Assembly (NCBI RefSeq): GCF_000428725.1
Contig: NZ_AUAM01000013.1
Coordinates: forward strand, 1-64,000
Length of the DNA stretch: 64,000 nt
Origin: Psychromonas aquimarina ATCC BAA-1526
GTDB lineage: Bacteria > Pseudomonadota > Gammaproteobacteria > Enterobacterales > Psychromonadaceae
Direction of reading: 5' to 3'
Shown here: in pieces, positions 8,902 to 17,581 of the stretch
How positions within the stretch are numbered: the first letter of the stretch is position 1
How the letters are laid out: every line of letters starts with the position of its first letter
Notes under the pieces: model-generated
Database searches by the model: none
What the model saw: the letters and a program-made list of their open reading frames with translations, nothing else
What the model was told of the DNA's origin: nothing
Program-made: the position numbers and the translations under genes

Positions 8902-9620
8902 AACAACTTCTTATATAAAAACCCCTGTACATAATCAATCCCGAGTTTTTCTGCAAAATTAAAATCATCCGAAGTTTCCACCCCTTCGAGTATCACCTGT
9001 TTACCGGTATTATGCGCATAACTTACCATACAGCTGACTAACGCCATGAAATTTCTATTGTTTTTATTTCTGAGTACATATTTATCCAGCTTAATATAAT
9101 CCACCATCTGCACCACTGATGTTGACAACATCGACTGCGGATTAAAAAGATCATCAATCGCCGTATTAATATTATTCTTAGCAAGGTTATCAATCATCGC
9201 TAGACTCATCACGGCATCACTAAGCTCTGAGTTTTCAATCAGCTCAACAATCACATTAGATTTCTGATAATTATTAAACAGTTTTACAAAAGGATTATCA
9301 CTTTTTAATAAACCCGGGGCTGAATAGGAGTCCTGATCTAGATTGACAAAAATATCTGTACTCTCGGGAGCATATGATAACTGCAGTATCTTTTGTGCAT
9401 ACTCTACCTGAAATAAACTCAGCGGATTATCATGTAAAGAAGCATACACAAGATCCGGGCGTATGCAGCTGTTATCCGCATCAAAAAAACGCGACAGGCA
9501 TTCGTAGGCAAAAATATCATTACTGCTGACAGCAACGATCGGCTGGTATTCCACCCCGTAGCGTTTCTCTTCCATTAAACTCAATAACTGCGGGGCTTGA
9601 AGGCGGGCTTGCTGACTCAT
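8886..9620 (-). CDS. EAL-domain protein, probable c-di-GMP phosphodiesterase
   Basis: A 244-residue protein consisting almost only of an EAL domain, without a signal peptide or membrane segment. The catalytic set looks intact: the EAL motif appears as ECL at E40, then VNLDQD, ELIENS, the aspartate pair in AIDDLF, IKLDKY, LEGVET and DYVQGF. In EAL enzymes these residues bind metal and substrate, so hydrolysis of c-di-GMP to pGpG is likely. It is a free-standing domain with no sensory module, so activity is probably set by expression. A Fur-like box lies 34 bases upstream of the start. It is a single gene between convergent ubiV and the end of modC. Confidence 0.85.
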   Translation of the reverse strand: MSQQARLQAPQLLSLMEEKRYGVEYQPIVAVSSNDIFAYECLSRFFDADNSCIRPDLVYASLHDNPLSLFQVEYAQKILQLSYAPESTDIFVNLDQDSYSAPGLLKSDNPFVKLFNNYQKSNVIVELIENSELSDAVMSLAMIDNLAKNNINTAIDDLFNPQSMLSTSVVQMVDYIKLDKYVLRNKNNRNFMALVSCMVSYAHNTGKQVILEGVETSDDFNFAEKLGIDYVQGFLYKKLFKQVQ

Positions 9621-9653
9621 TAATTTATCCGTAAATTTACATTAGCACAGACT

Positions 9654-9672
9654 GTAAATGAGAATCATTAGC
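9654..9672 (-). promoter_or_regulatory. Candidate Fur box upstream of the EAL gene
   Basis: The 19 bases GTAAATGAGAATCATTAGC match the classical Fur consensus at 15 of 19 positions, including the central run AATCATTA. The site ends 34 bases before the EAL start codon, in promoter position. The gene on the other side, modC, ends here, so only the EAL gene can be the target. No transcription start is known. Confidence 0.5.
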
Positions 9673-9740
9673 ATGTAAATAGATCCACTGGAATATATAA
9701 CCAAACTATCTGCAGATGCAGATTCAAGCCGCTTGAGTAT

Positions 9741-9758
9741 AACTGCTGAAAAGCAGTT
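9741..9758 (-). terminator. Short hairpin after modC
   Basis: AACTGCT and AGCAGTT form a 7-base stem with a GAAA loop just beyond the modC stop. There is no clear T run on the minus strand, so it may stop transcription only weakly or protect the transcript end. Confidence 0.35.
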
Positions 9759-9768
9759 AATTAAAGAA

Positions 9769-10833
9769 TTACAGGCTTTCCCCTAGAATACTGACCGCTT
9801 TAATATAAGCAAATACAGTCTGCCTAAGCTGCAGATTCAGCTCTTTTAATGATTTTAAGGTTATTTTAGCCAGCAGTTTCTGCTTACCCGTACTCAGGGT
9901 TAATAACACACTGCCGGCTGATAACGATTCAATCTGTTCGATACTGACCTGTAAGCAGTTCTGCAGAGAGCTGCCGCTTAAACGCTGGGCGGCAATAATC
10001 ACATCTTTACTTTCGACTTTAATCTGCAGGCGGGTTTCGCCGGGCTGGGTATCAATCGCTAAAATAATTTCCTGATTGTCCACTAAACCATGCAGCAGCG
10101 AATACTCTTTATCCCAGCTAACTGAATCGACATTCAGCAGCAGTCCAGAATGCGCATGTTTAGCCAGGCTTAATTTAGGATTTAAAAACAGGGTCTGAGG
10201 CTCTCCAATCGCCTCCACCCTGCCCTGATCAATTAAAATCATCTGCCGGCTGAGATAAAACACCTCGGGCATAGAGTGGGTAATATAGATAATCGGAATA
10301 CGTTTACTGACAGTTTTAATAAAAGGTAACAATAACTTACGGCTGTGCTGATCCAGTGAGGATAAAGGTTCATCCATAATCAGCAGCTGCGGATCGGTTA
10401 AAATGGCACGTGCAATCGCAATACGCTGCTTTTGTCCGCCGGACAGTTGATGGCTTTTTTTATCAAGCAGTGAACTGAAATCCAATAATTCAGCTAACTC
10501 ATCGATTGTGTACAAACTTTTAGGCGCTTTTTTACACGCCAGCTGTAAATTGCCGAGCGCATTAAGATGCGGAAACAAACGCGGCTCCTGAAAAACCATG
10601 CCGATCCTGCGCTTTTCCGTTTTAATAAAAGAGCTTTGGCTCTGCCACTGACACTGTTTAAAATTTAATTTACCGGAAAAGGAGTTATCTAACCCGGCAA
10701 AAGCCCGTATTAGTGAAGTTTTACCCGCACCGGAATCACCAAAAACAGTGCAGACTCCTTTTAACTGTAAGGCCCCTTGAAAATGAAACAGCAGCTGCTC
10801 AGATTCATGTTTTATAAGATCAAACTCAAGCAT
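9769..10833 (-). CDS. modC: ModC, molybdate importer ATPase
   Basis: A 354-residue ATPase that powers molybdate uptake through ModB. Walker A is GDSGAGKTS (residues 32-40), the signature LSGGQKQR (130-137) and Walker B LLIMDEP. The C-terminal third (about 285-350) is a TOBE/MOP domain that binds molybdate, with the typical segment LSAGSVLLTLSTG. This domain separates ModC from other importer ATPases. The start ATG follows GAGG and overlaps the modB stop by 8 bases, so the two are translationally coupled. It is the last gene of the moaBCDE-modABC run. Confidence 0.93.
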   Translation of the reverse strand: MLEFDLIKHESEQLLFHFQGALQLKGVCTVFGDSGAGKTSLIRAFAGLDNSFSGKLNFKQCQWQSQSSFIKTEKRRIGMVFQEPRLFPHLNALGNLQLACKKAPKSLYTIDELAELLDFSSLLDKKSHQLSGGQKQRIAIARAILTDPQLLIMDEPLSSLDQHSRKLLLPFIKTVSKRIPIIYITHSMPEVFYLSRQMILIDQGRVEAIGEPQTLFLNPKLSLAKHAHSGLLLNVDSVSWDKEYSLLHGLVDNQEIILAIDTQPGETRLQIKVESKDVIIAAQRLSGSSLQNCLQVSIEQIESLSAGSVLLTLSTGKQKLLAKITLKSLKELNLQLRQTVFAYIKAVSILGESL

Positions 10834-11512
10834 TACTCAGCCTCTTCTGGCGTTTCTGCAGCACACCGTAAATAAACATCAGCAGCGCCATGGAAAAGGC
10901 TAACAGGCTGAATGACAGTACATGCGCCTGCTCGTACTGCAGCGTTTCAACATGATCAAATAGTGCAATGGATAATACCTGCGTTTCGCCGGGAATATTA
11001 CCGCCGATCATCAGCACCACACCAAATTCCCCTATGGTATGTGCAAAACCTAATGCGCCGGCAATAATAAAACTCGGTAGCACCATGGGAAAAACCACCC
11101 GGTAAAATGTTTCCGTGGAATTAAAACCCAGTGTCGAAGCGACTTCAAGGTAGTCTTTATCTAAATTGACAAAGGCACTCTGCAGCGGCTGCACCACAAA
11201 AGGCAGGGAATAAATAATTGAAGCAATTAATAAACCGGAAAAAGAGAAAGCTAAGGTACCGCCGGTTAAACTCATCCACAAGCCGCCGAATAAACTGTCC
11301 GGCGAAAAGGAGATCAGCAGATAAAAACCCAGTACCGTCGGAGGCAGTACCAGAGGCAGTGCAACTAAAGCTTCCACGAAGGGACGATAAAAACGTTTGC
11401 TGCGGGCCAGCCACCAGGCCAGCGGCGGAGAAATAATTAATAAAATAACCGTGGTTAATCCGGCTAGTTTAAAGGTTAAAAAAATCGCGCTGTAATCTAA
11501 TGCATCAAGCAT
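10826..11512 (-). CDS. modB: ModB, molybdate importer permease
   Basis: A 228-residue inner-membrane permease with five to six hydrophobic segments. The family features ARSKRFYRPFVEALVALPLV near the N-terminus and the ATPase-contact loop EVASTLGFNSTETFYRVVFP are present, followed by GEFGVVLMIGGNIPGET, which is highly characteristic of ModB. Its start lies 3 bases after modA and its end overlaps modC. Together they form the molybdate supply for the cofactor genes upstream in the same direction. Confidence 0.94.
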   Translation of the reverse strand: MLDALDYSAIFLTFKLAGLTTVILLIISPPLAWWLARSKRFYRPFVEALVALPLVLPPTVLGFYLLISFSPDSLFGGLWMSLTGGTLAFSFSGLLIASIIYSLPFVVQPLQSAFVNLDKDYLEVASTLGFNSTETFYRVVFPMVLPSFIIAGALGFAHTIGEFGVVLMIGGNIPGETQVLSIALFDHVETLQYEQAHVLSFSLLAFSMALLMFIYGVLQKRQKRLSNA

Positions 11513-11515
11513 ATT

Positions 11516-12223
11516 TTATAAATAACCTTTTTCCCGAATGAATGCCTGTGTTGTTTCTGATTTTAAGTAATTGATAAAATTTAATACTTTTTTATTATCA
11601 GCGGCGGCTGTTAATAACACCCCCTGCTGCAGAATCGGCTGATGCAGATTATCCGGGATTAAATAATAATGCTGTTTATTATTCTGAAGCAGCAGTGAAT
11701 AAGCCACAAATCCGGCATTAATATTACCCGAATCAATAAACTGATAGGTCTGGGCGATATTTGCACCTTTTATATAGGAAAAGCGCTGCCACAGATTTAA
11801 CTGTTTTAAGGTCTGCTTTGATGCTAGGCCGTAAGGTGCAAGTTTAGGGTTGGCAATAGCCAGACGCCCGGAAAAATCCAGCAGCGTCTGCTGATTAACC
11901 TTTTCTCCCTGCGGCAGCCAGAACGCCAGCCTGCCCTGTGCATAGGTAAAACGCGAACCTTTTACGCCGTACTTGGAGTCTTCAATCAAGACAGCACGTT
12001 CACTGTCTGCGGATAAAAACAGATCAAATGGAGCGCCATGACGGATCTGATTAAATAAAGTGCCCGTGGATGCACTGGAGATAATCACTTTATCTCCAGA
12101 TAACTGCTGATAGCGCAAAGCAATTTCATTTAATGTAGTTTTGAAATTACTGGCAACCGCCACTTTAATTGAAGCATGAAGCGGCATAACAAATATCAGC
12201 AGCAGCACTGTCAGCAGTTTCAT
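11516..12223 (-). CDS. modA: ModA, periplasmic molybdate-binding protein
   Basis: A 235-residue secreted protein with a signal peptide over residues 1-17 (ending LHAS). The mature start IKVAVASNF and the segment SSASTGTLFNQIRHGAPFDLFLSAD are typical of ModA and carry the serine residues that hydrogen-bond molybdate or tungstate. The start ATG overlaps the moaE stop by 4 bases, an arrangement that ties transport to cofactor synthesis. No ModE repressor gene is in the window, and I saw no obvious ModE site. Confidence 0.93.
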   Translation of the reverse strand: MKLLTVLLLIFVMPLHASIKVAVASNFKTTLNEIALRYQQLSGDKVIISSASTGTLFNQIRHGAPFDLFLSADSERAVLIEDSKYGVKGSRFTYAQGRLAFWLPQGEKVNQQTLLDFSGRLAIANPKLAPYGLASKQTLKQLNLWQRFSYIKGANIAQTYQFIDSGNINAGFVAYSLLLQNNKQHYYLIPDNLHQPILQQGVLLTAAADNKKVLNFINYLKSETTQAFIREKGYL

Positions 12224-12672
12224 TTATCAGTCCATTTATTTAAAGCTTCCTGATCCGAGTCTCGGGCATCAACCCAGTAACTTTGCTGCTGAGCATTGGT
12301 TTCTTTTTTCCAGAAAGGCGCCTGAGTTTTCAAATAATCCATAATAAATTCACAGGCGGCAAACGCATCCTGACGGTGCAGACTAGCAATACCGACAAAC
12401 ACAATCTGGTCCAGCAGCTGCAGCTCACCAATGCGGTGAATAACCGTACAGTCAATAATATTCCAGCGCGACTCCGCCTGCTTAACTATTTCAGCTAGAG
12501 AGGACTCGGTCATTCCCGGATAATGCTCCAGGGTTAAAGTGCTGACCTGCTCTCCCTGGTTAATATCCCTGACCAGTCCGCTGAAGGTCACCACGGCACC
12601 AACGCTGGGATCTTTACGCAGCCGGTTATATTCAACCTGCTGATTAAAGTCTTCACTCTGTACTTTAATCAT
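12220..12672 (-). CDS. moaE: MoaE, large subunit of molybdopterin synthase
   Basis: A 150-residue protein forming molybdopterin synthase with MoaD; the complex adds two sulfurs to cyclic pyranopterin. The sequence shows GAVVTFSGLVRD near the N-terminus, HRIGELQLLDQIV, and the active-site lysine region PFWKKE. Length and motif order match E. coli MoaE. It sits 2 bases after moaD and overlaps modA by 4 bases, consistent with one transcript. Confidence 0.95.
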   Translation of the reverse strand: MIKVQSEDFNQQVEYNRLRKDPSVGAVVTFSGLVRDINQGEQVSTLTLEHYPGMTESSLAEIVKQAESRWNIIDCTVIHRIGELQLLDQIVFVGIASLHRQDAFAACEFIMDYLKTQAPFWKKETNAQQQSYWVDARDSDQEALNKWTDK

Positions 12673-12674
12673 AA

Positions 12675-12923
12675 TTAACCGCCGGTTACTGGCGGAAAGA
12701 AAGCAACTTCATCACCACTGTGCAGATCAACATTGTCATTACAGATTGTCTGATTAACAGCAACCATCAGCCGGGTATTAGAAAGTACTCTATTCCACTT
12801 GTCATCACGGGCTTTCAAGTTACTCAGCAGCGCCTGTACACTGCTGTTTTCATCACTGGCCATCTGTAATTCGCTGGTTGCCAGCTGATCGCGAATCTGC
12901 GCAAAAAACAACACTTTAATCAT
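12675..12923 (-). CDS. moaD: MoaD, sulfur-carrier subunit of molybdopterin synthase
   Basis: An 82-residue ubiquitin-fold sulfur carrier. The C-terminus is FFPPVTGG; the terminal glycine pair is where MoeB adenylates the protein and where the thiocarboxylate forms, so the gene looks functional. Upstream AAGGA supports the ATG at 12923. It lies 15 bases after moaC in the moaBCDE order. MoeB is not in the window. Confidence 0.94.
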   Translation of the reverse strand: MIKVLFFAQIRDQLATSELQMASDENSSVQALLSNLKARDDKWNRVLSNTRLMVAVNQTICNDNVDLHSGDEVAFFPPVTGG

Positions 12924-12938
12924 CTTTAGTCCTTAATT

Positions 12939-13424
12939 TTAAATATTATCCGCTTTAAAGTGCCCGGATTTTCCGCCGGTTTTTTCAAGCAGCTTAACCT
13001 GGGTAATAACCATATCTTTCTGCACCGCTTTGCACATATCATAAATAGTTAATGCGGCTACTGAAGCGGCCGTTAACGCTTCCATCTCGACACCGGTTTT
13101 ACCCGAAAGTTTACATAAACTTTGAATTTTAACGCGGTTAAACTGCGGCTCAGCAGTTAACTCAACTTCAACTTTTGTTAAGGCTAAAGGATGGCACAGC
13201 GGAATAACATCAGAGGTTTTTTTAGCGGCCATAATGCCGGCAATTCTTGCTGTCGCGAAAACATCACCTTTATGGTGCTGTCCGCTGACAATTAAATCCA
13301 GGGTCTGCGCCGACATTTCAACATAAGCCTGCGCAACAGCCTGACGCTCCGTGACACGCTTATCGGTCACATCCACCATATTCGCTTTGCCGTCCTGATT
13401 AATATGAGTAAATTGACTGTTCAT
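12939..13424 (-). CDS. moaC: MoaC, cyclic pyranopterin monophosphate synthase
   Basis: A 161-residue enzyme that works after MoaA to form cyclic pyranopterin monophosphate. I chose the ATG at 13424, giving MNSQFTHIN, which matches the E. coli start MSQLTHIN; an upstream in-frame ATG at 13439 would overlap moaB and add five residues. Family motifs [17 protein letters not shown] and GVEMEALTA are present. The histidine in CHPL and residues of the EMEALT segment form the active site in known structures. It begins one base after the moaB stop. Confidence 0.94.
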   Translation of the reverse strand: MNSQFTHINQDGKANMVDVTDKRVTERQAVAQAYVEMSAQTLDLIVSGQHHKGDVFATARIAGIMAAKKTSDVIPLCHPLALTKVEVELTAEPQFNRVKIQSLCKLSGKTGVEMEALTAASVAALTIYDMCKAVQKDMVITQVKLLEKTGGKSGHFKADNI

Positions 13425-13425
13425 A

Positions 13426-13941
13426 TTAAACACCAACATGCGGCATAAAGTTACACGGTTTATGCTGAGAATTCAGCTGTTCAACAATTATTTTTGACCA
13501 TGCGGTTTTACATGCGCCCGTTGACCCCGGCATACAGAAAATCACGGTTTTATTAGCAAAACCGGCAACTGCGCGGCTTTGAATAGTTGATGAGCCGATT
13601 TCCTGATAAGAGATATGGCGGAACAGTTCACCAAATCCTTCAACTTGTTTATCAAATAAAACCGAGACAGCTTCAGGTGTAGTATCACGCGATGTGAACC
13701 CTGTTCCGCCGGTAATTAAAATCGCTTCAATTTTCTCATCGGCTATCCAGCTGGAAACTACCGCACGAATTTTATACACATCATCAATAACAATCTGCTT
13801 GTCTTCCAGGTGGTGGCCCGCTTCTTCTAAAGAGTCGACCAGATAAGCACCCGAGGTATCCGTTTCTTCAGTACGGGTATCGGAGACCGTTAATACGGCA
13901 ATTTTTGATGATTTAAATTCTTTTGTAGAGAGATGACTCAT
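13426..13941 (-). CDS. moaB: MoaB, molybdopterin-binding protein of the cofactor pathway
   Basis: A 171-residue protein of the MoaB/Mog fold. Motifs [29 protein letters not shown] and [14 protein letters not shown] form the conserved pterin-binding surface. In E. coli its exact catalytic role has been unclear, but in other organisms relatives adenylate molybdopterin. The start ATG follows AAGGA. The gene begins only 23 bases from the MITE-like element that separates it from mobA, so its translation signal lies just outside the insertion. Confidence 0.92.
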   Translation of the reverse strand: MSHLSTKEFKSSKIAVLTVSDTRTEETDTSGAYLVDSLEEAGHHLEDKQIVIDDVYKIRAVVSSWIADEKIEAILITGGTGFTSRDTTPEAVSVLFDKQVEGFGELFRHISYQEIGSSTIQSRAVAGFANKTVIFCMPGSTGACKTAWSKIIVEQLNSQHKPCNFMPHVGV

Positions 13942-13964
13942 TTTTATTCCTTATTATTATTTTA

Positions 13965-14227
13965 GGGCCTATTTATCTTTGCTCTTTGTTCCTGCTGGAG
14001 GCTATTTTTATGCTCAGCAAGGCAGAAGTCATGCAGTGTAGCACTCTACATTAATGACTGATAACGAAGTTGAGTGTAAAAATAGCCCCAGCCCTTCGGG
14101 TTGAGGCTGAAAATCCCTCACTCTACGTTGCTCATCACTCATTTAGAACAACTAAACTTCATTCTTCGCGCCTTGATTGAGAAACTTTCAGGCTCAACAG
14201 GGGCAATTTTCAAGGATAAACAGGCCC
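13965..14227. mobile_element. MITE-like structured element with TA duplication
   Basis: A 263-base element bounded by terminal inverted repeats GGGCCTATTTATC (left) and GGGCCTGTTTATC (right, read on the other strand), 12 of 13 identical, with weaker similarity for some 20 bases further. TA flanks both ends (13963-13964 and 14228-14229), as in IS630/Tc1-mariner-type insertions. Inside are three nested or consecutive hairpins: 13995-14016 with 14071-14091, 14027-14041 with 14046-14059, and 14100-14112 with 14186-14198. No transposase is encoded. I recall similar elements in Psychromonas and relatives. It separates mobA from moaB and would be transcribed into their mRNA if they share one. Confidence 0.75.
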
Positions 14228-14230
14228 TAG

Positions 14231-14809
14231 TTAGTCAGACAGTTTTGCATGCATTTCCTGACAGTTTTTCCATTCTTGTGGTGTATTACTGTTCTGGAAG
14301 CGGAAATCATCCTGCTGCTGGTAATTAACAGACTGTATTTTAAGTGTTTTAAGTAAACGGTACAGAGAGCGTTGTTTTTTCTGTGGTGAAATTAACGCTT
14401 CTGCTAAATAATCTTTGAGCTGCTTATTAAGCGGTAAAATCATAGGGAATGTCACCTGCTGGTAAAACACGCCGCGGCTGAACTGCTGATATTTTTCAAT
14501 CAATAAAGCACAGTCGGTTTTCCGCAGTAAAGGCATATCTACGGGCATAATAAACAGCGCATCATATAAACCCGACAACTGTTCAACACAGGCATGTAAG
14601 CCGCCTATCGGCCCTAACTGCGGGTGCAGATCCGCAATGCAGTCAAACTGCGCATATTCTCCGCTAACATAAACATGTTGTAAATCTAAAGACTCCAGCA
14701 GATTAACACAGCGGCTGAGCAGCGTCTGCTCTTCTAATAATAACTTTGCTTTATCTTGCCCCATTCGGCTGGACAGGCCGCCGGCTAATACAATTCCTGC
14801 TATTTTCAA
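14231..14809 (-). CDS. mobA: MobA, molybdenum cofactor guanylyltransferase
   Basis: A 192-residue nucleotidyltransferase that joins GMP to molybdenum cofactor, giving the bis-MGD form needed by NapA. The N-terminus GIVLAGGLSSRMGQDKAKLLL is the GTP-binding signature, and GPIGGLHACVEQL and MPVDMPLL follow in the expected order. The start appears to be TTG at 14809, with AGGA upstream and the family N-terminus directly after it. It lies after the nap operon terminator and before the MITE-like element. Confidence 0.93.
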   Translation of the reverse strand: MKIAGIVLAGGLSSRMGQDKAKLLLEEQTLLSRCVNLLESLDLQHVYVSGEYAQFDCIADLHPQLGPIGGLHACVEQLSGLYDALFIMPVDMPLLRKTDCALLIEKYQQFSRGVFYQQVTFPMILPLNKQLKDYLAEALISPQKKQRSLYRLLKTLKIQSVNYQQQDDFRFQNSNTPQEWKNCQEMHAKLSD

Positions 14810-14833
14810 ACCTAAAATTCCTAGTTATTCAAT

Positions 14834-14858
14834 AAAAAAAGGGGCTTTACAGCCCCTT
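14834..14858 (-). terminator. Rho-independent terminator of the nap operon
   Basis: AAGGGGCT and AGCCCCTT form an 8-base G/C-rich stem with a 4-base loop, followed on the minus strand by a run of seven T (plus-strand A at 14834-14840). It lies 24 bases after the napC stop and before mobA, so it ends the napFDAGHBC transcript. Confidence 0.85.
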
Positions 14859-14881
14859 AATAGAGATGTCGGCAAGGTAGT

Positions 14882-15457
14882 TTACCAGCCTTCTACTCCC
14901 TTCATATCAGGTAACTGGTGCGCGATGCCTTTATGACAGTCAACACAGGTTTTATCGCCTGATGCTAAGGCAGTTGAGTGCTGTTTAACACTTAGTGCCC
15001 TCTGCTCACTGAAGTCCATGAAATCAAACTCATGACAGTTGCGGCATTCTTGAGAATTATTCGCTTTCATTCGATGCCATTCACGATTTGCAAGGTATGC
15101 GCGGCGTTCTTCAAATTTTTCTTGAGTATTGATAGTGCCCATTGCAAATGCCACTAACTCTTTAGACGCCTGTACTTTACGGACAATTTTATCTGTCCAG
15201 TTATGCGGAACATGACAGTCAGAACAGATAGCACGTACGCCGGAACGATTTGAGTAGTGAATTGTTTCCTGGATCTCTTTAACAATCGGTGCATGACAGC
15301 CTGAGCAGAACTCTTCTGTATTAGTTGCTTCCATACCCGTATTGAAGCCGCCCCAGAAAATAATACCACCGGCAAAACCAAGAAAAAGTATAAAACCAAA
15401 TGCGGCCGATGACGGCGTTTTCATAATAAACCACAAACGTTTCAATAGTTTAAGCAT
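14882..15457 (-). CDS. napC: NapC, tetrahaem quinol dehydrogenase
   Basis: A 191-residue membrane-anchored cytochrome of the NapC/NirT family. One membrane segment (about residues 15-38) is followed by four haem-binding motifs: CSGCH, CSDCH, CRNCH and CVDCH. NapC takes electrons from membrane quinol and passes them to NapB and NapA in the periplasm. Length matches E. coli NapC. It is the last gene of the nap operon. Haem attachment needs the cytochrome c maturation proteins, whose genes are not in this window although they follow nap in E. coli. Confidence 0.95.
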   Translation of the reverse strand: MLKLLKRLWFIMKTPSSAAFGFILFLGFAGGIIFWGGFNTGMEATNTEEFCSGCHAPIVKEIQETIHYSNRSGVRAICSDCHVPHNWTDKIVRKVQASKELVAFAMGTINTQEKFEERRAYLANREWHRMKANNSQECRNCHEFDFMDFSEQRALSVKQHSTALASGDKTCVDCHKGIAHQLPDMKGVEGW

Positions 15458-15474
15458 AATTGTAAACTCCCGAC

Positions 15475-15939
15475 TTATTGTAACGAATCAACAGGTTTGA
15501 AAGTATTTTCAACCAGAGGTTTAGCATCAGCCTGCGGTACATGACACTGTAAACAGAAATATCGGCGTGGTGAAACATCAGACAAGGTTTCTCCCTCACG
15601 CGTTTCAAAGTGTGTCACACTGATTTTTGTTGCAGCCATGGCGCCGGCATTTTTAAAGCTGTGGCAGGATAAACACTTATTCGCATTAGTATTAACCTGA
15701 TAGCCGCGAATGCTGTGCGGAATTAACGGAGGCTGCTGTATATACTCTCTGTCAATCAGCTGCTGATCACGTGGAACACGCTTCATTGCCTCTGATTTAT
15801 TGATATCTGAAACCTGCTCATAACCGCGTAATGATAAAACCCCGCCGTTATCTGTGATTATATCGCTGTCACTGCTCCACGCTGGTGATGCCGATAATGC
15901 TACTATCCCTGCTGCTATCACTGTTAGCAATTTTTTCAT
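15475..15939 (-). CDS. napB: NapB, dihaem small subunit of periplasmic nitrate reductase
   Basis: A 154-residue secreted dihaem cytochrome. Residues 1-22 form a signal peptide (ending SPAWSS). Two haem motifs are visible, CLSCH and CLQCH, and the segments VPRDQQLIDREYIQQPPLIPHSI and SPRRYFCLQCH are typical of NapB. It relays electrons from NapC to NapA. The start overlaps the napH stop by 4 bases, so the two are coupled. Confidence 0.95.
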   Translation of the reverse strand: MKKLLTVIAAGIVALSASPAWSSDSDIITDNGGVLSLRGYEQVSDINKSEAMKRVPRDQQLIDREYIQQPPLIPHSIRGYQVNTNANKCLSCHSFKNAGAMAATKISVTHFETREGETLSDVSPRRYFCLQCHVPQADAKPLVENTFKPVDSLQ

Positions 15940-16823
15940 TTTATTTCTCCACCCTTTGCCAGGTTATTCTTACCGCTTAAAACGGTTGTAATTTCAAAAA
16001 CATTTTCTGCACAAACATCAACACAACGGCCGCAGTTTGTACAAGTTAAGTCTTTAACTAAAGGTCCAATTTCATGTTTTTTTCCATATACCGGACCTTT
16101 TAAAATCTCGGGTTCAGGACAAACATCAAAACAGTCTGAGCAGTCTGTACATTGTTCACGTTTAACTGCACTCACTTTTATTAAACTAGTTCGATTGATC
16201 AGAGAGTAAAAAGCCCCCATCGGACACAAATGGCCGCACCAGCCGTTTTCAACAGCAAGCAGGTCAAACAGAAAGATCATTAAGAATAAGACCCAGCCTA
16301 ACCCCATGCCGAAAAACAGCCCCCGGTTAAATGCAGAAACCGGATTAACCAGTTCCCATGACATTACCCCGGTAAAAAGGGGCAGTATCATTACCATTGC
16401 TAATATCCAGTAGCGCCATTGACGGCTTATTACTTTCTCTTTGCGTAATTTCAGTTTTCTTCTGCACCATGCGGCCGCATCAGTTAATAAATTAACCGGA
16501 CAAATCCAGGAGCAGAATACACGCCCGCCAACTAATCCATAAAACAGAACAACAATTAATGCCCCTAAAAATGCCTGAAACAGCGGCAGATGTCCTGAAG
16601 CCATACTTTGAAGCAGTATAAACGGGTCAGTAAAAGGCACCACGCCTAATAGCAGACTGGAACTTAAATTACCTTGAATAATCCAGATTCCAGCTAACGG
16701 GCCGAGTAAGAAAAGCGTTAATATCATCAGCTGCACTGTGCGGCGCAGTATTAAAAAGCGGTTGGATAACAACCAGCCTTTTTTCTTTACTGCATCGAAT
16801 CCTAAAGACTGATTATTTTTCAT
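15936..16823 (-). CDS. napH: NapH, membrane ferredoxin-type quinol dehydrogenase subunit
   Basis: A 295-residue inner-membrane protein with four hydrophobic segments, the cytoplasmic CxxxCP motifs WICPVN and HLCPMG, and two 4Fe-4S ferredoxin motifs near the C-terminus ([14 protein letters not shown] and [11 protein letters not shown]). NapG and NapH form a second quinol-oxidising route to NapAB; in E. coli it favours ubiquinol. That fits the nearby ubiTUV genes. It overlaps napG and napB by 4 bases each. Confidence 0.95.
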   Translation of the reverse strand: MKNNQSLGFDAVKKKGWLLSNRFLILRRTVQLMILTLFLLGPLAGIWIIQGNLSSSLLLGVVPFTDPFILLQSMASGHLPLFQAFLGALIVVLFYGLVGGRVFCSWICPVNLLTDAAAWCRRKLKLRKEKVISRQWRYWILAMVMILPLFTGVMSWELVNPVSAFNRGLFFGMGLGWVLFLMIFLFDLLAVENGWCGHLCPMGAFYSLINRTSLIKVSAVKREQCTDCSDCFDVCPEPEILKGPVYGKKHEIGPLVKDLTCTNCGRCVDVCAENVFEITTVLSGKNNLAKGGEIK

Positions 16824-17572
16824 TTCAGCACCTCAGGAACACGGTCCGGCAGATCTAATACCGGGTCAATTAATGATTCGCCTGCTTTTTCTTTCTCTTT
16901 CCATCCCCAGCGATAATGGTGCCCAAGCTCGCCTTTAGCGATAGTTCTCGGCAGCACTTTAATCGCGGCTTCTTCTAATACACACGCTTCTTCACATTTA
17001 CCACAGCCGGTACACAGATCGGAGTGCACCGTAGGAATAAAAACAGCATGATGTCCGGTGCGGATATTGCGATGCATCTCTAAAGTGATCGCTTCATCTA
17101 TCAACGGGCATACACGATAACAAACATCACAGCGCAGACCTTGAAAATTAAGACAATTCTCCTGGTCAATCAGCACTGCCAGCCCCATTCTAGCGTCATC
17201 GATATTGTTAAGTTCCGGGTCAAGTGCACCTGTCGGACAGGCCGCTTTACAAGGAATATCTTCACACATCTCACAGGGATCTGTGCGTGCCAGGAAATAA
17301 GGTGTTCCGGTTGCTATCGGCTGAAATAACCTTCCTAATTTCAGCATATCGTAAGGACAAGCCTCAACACATAAACCGCAGCGGATACACGCGGACTGAA
17401 AATCAGCTTCAGTCAATGCACCCGGCGGACGCAGCATCTGCGGGTTAGCGGACTGGCTCTGATTCGAATAACCAGCCAGCCCCATTCCCATAAATCCGAC
17501 GCCGCACGCCCCTTTACTTGTATTAACAAGAAACTGACGACGTGTAACTTTGCGTTGAGGACGTTTGCTCAT
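16820..17572 (-). CDS. napG: NapG, periplasmic polyferredoxin of nitrate reductase
   Basis: A 250-residue ferredoxin-type protein exported by the Tat pathway: the N-terminus has TRRQFLVN followed by a short hydrophobic stretch. Four 4Fe-4S cysteine groups are seen, beginning [35 protein letters not shown] and [11 protein letters not shown]. It acts with membrane protein NapH in electron delivery to NapAB. It follows napA by 9 bases and overlaps napH by 4 bases. Confidence 0.95.
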   Translation of the reverse strand: MSKRPQRKVTRRQFLVNTSKGACGVGFMGMGLAGYSNQSQSANPQMLRPPGALTEADFQSACIRCGLCVEACPYDMLKLGRLFQPIATGTPYFLARTDPCEMCEDIPCKAACPTGALDPELNNIDDARMGLAVLIDQENCLNFQGLRCDVCYRVCPLIDEAITLEMHRNIRTGHHAVFIPTVHSDLCTGCGKCEEACVLEEAAIKVLPRTIAKGELGHHYRWGWKEKEKAGESLIDPVLDLPDRVPEVLK

Positions 17573-17581
17573 ACGTTTTTA

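Noticed and set aside
14101-14328. Open frame of 75 codons on the plus strand
   Set aside because: It runs through the MITE-like element and into mobA in antisense, with no family resemblance and no suitable ribosome binding site.
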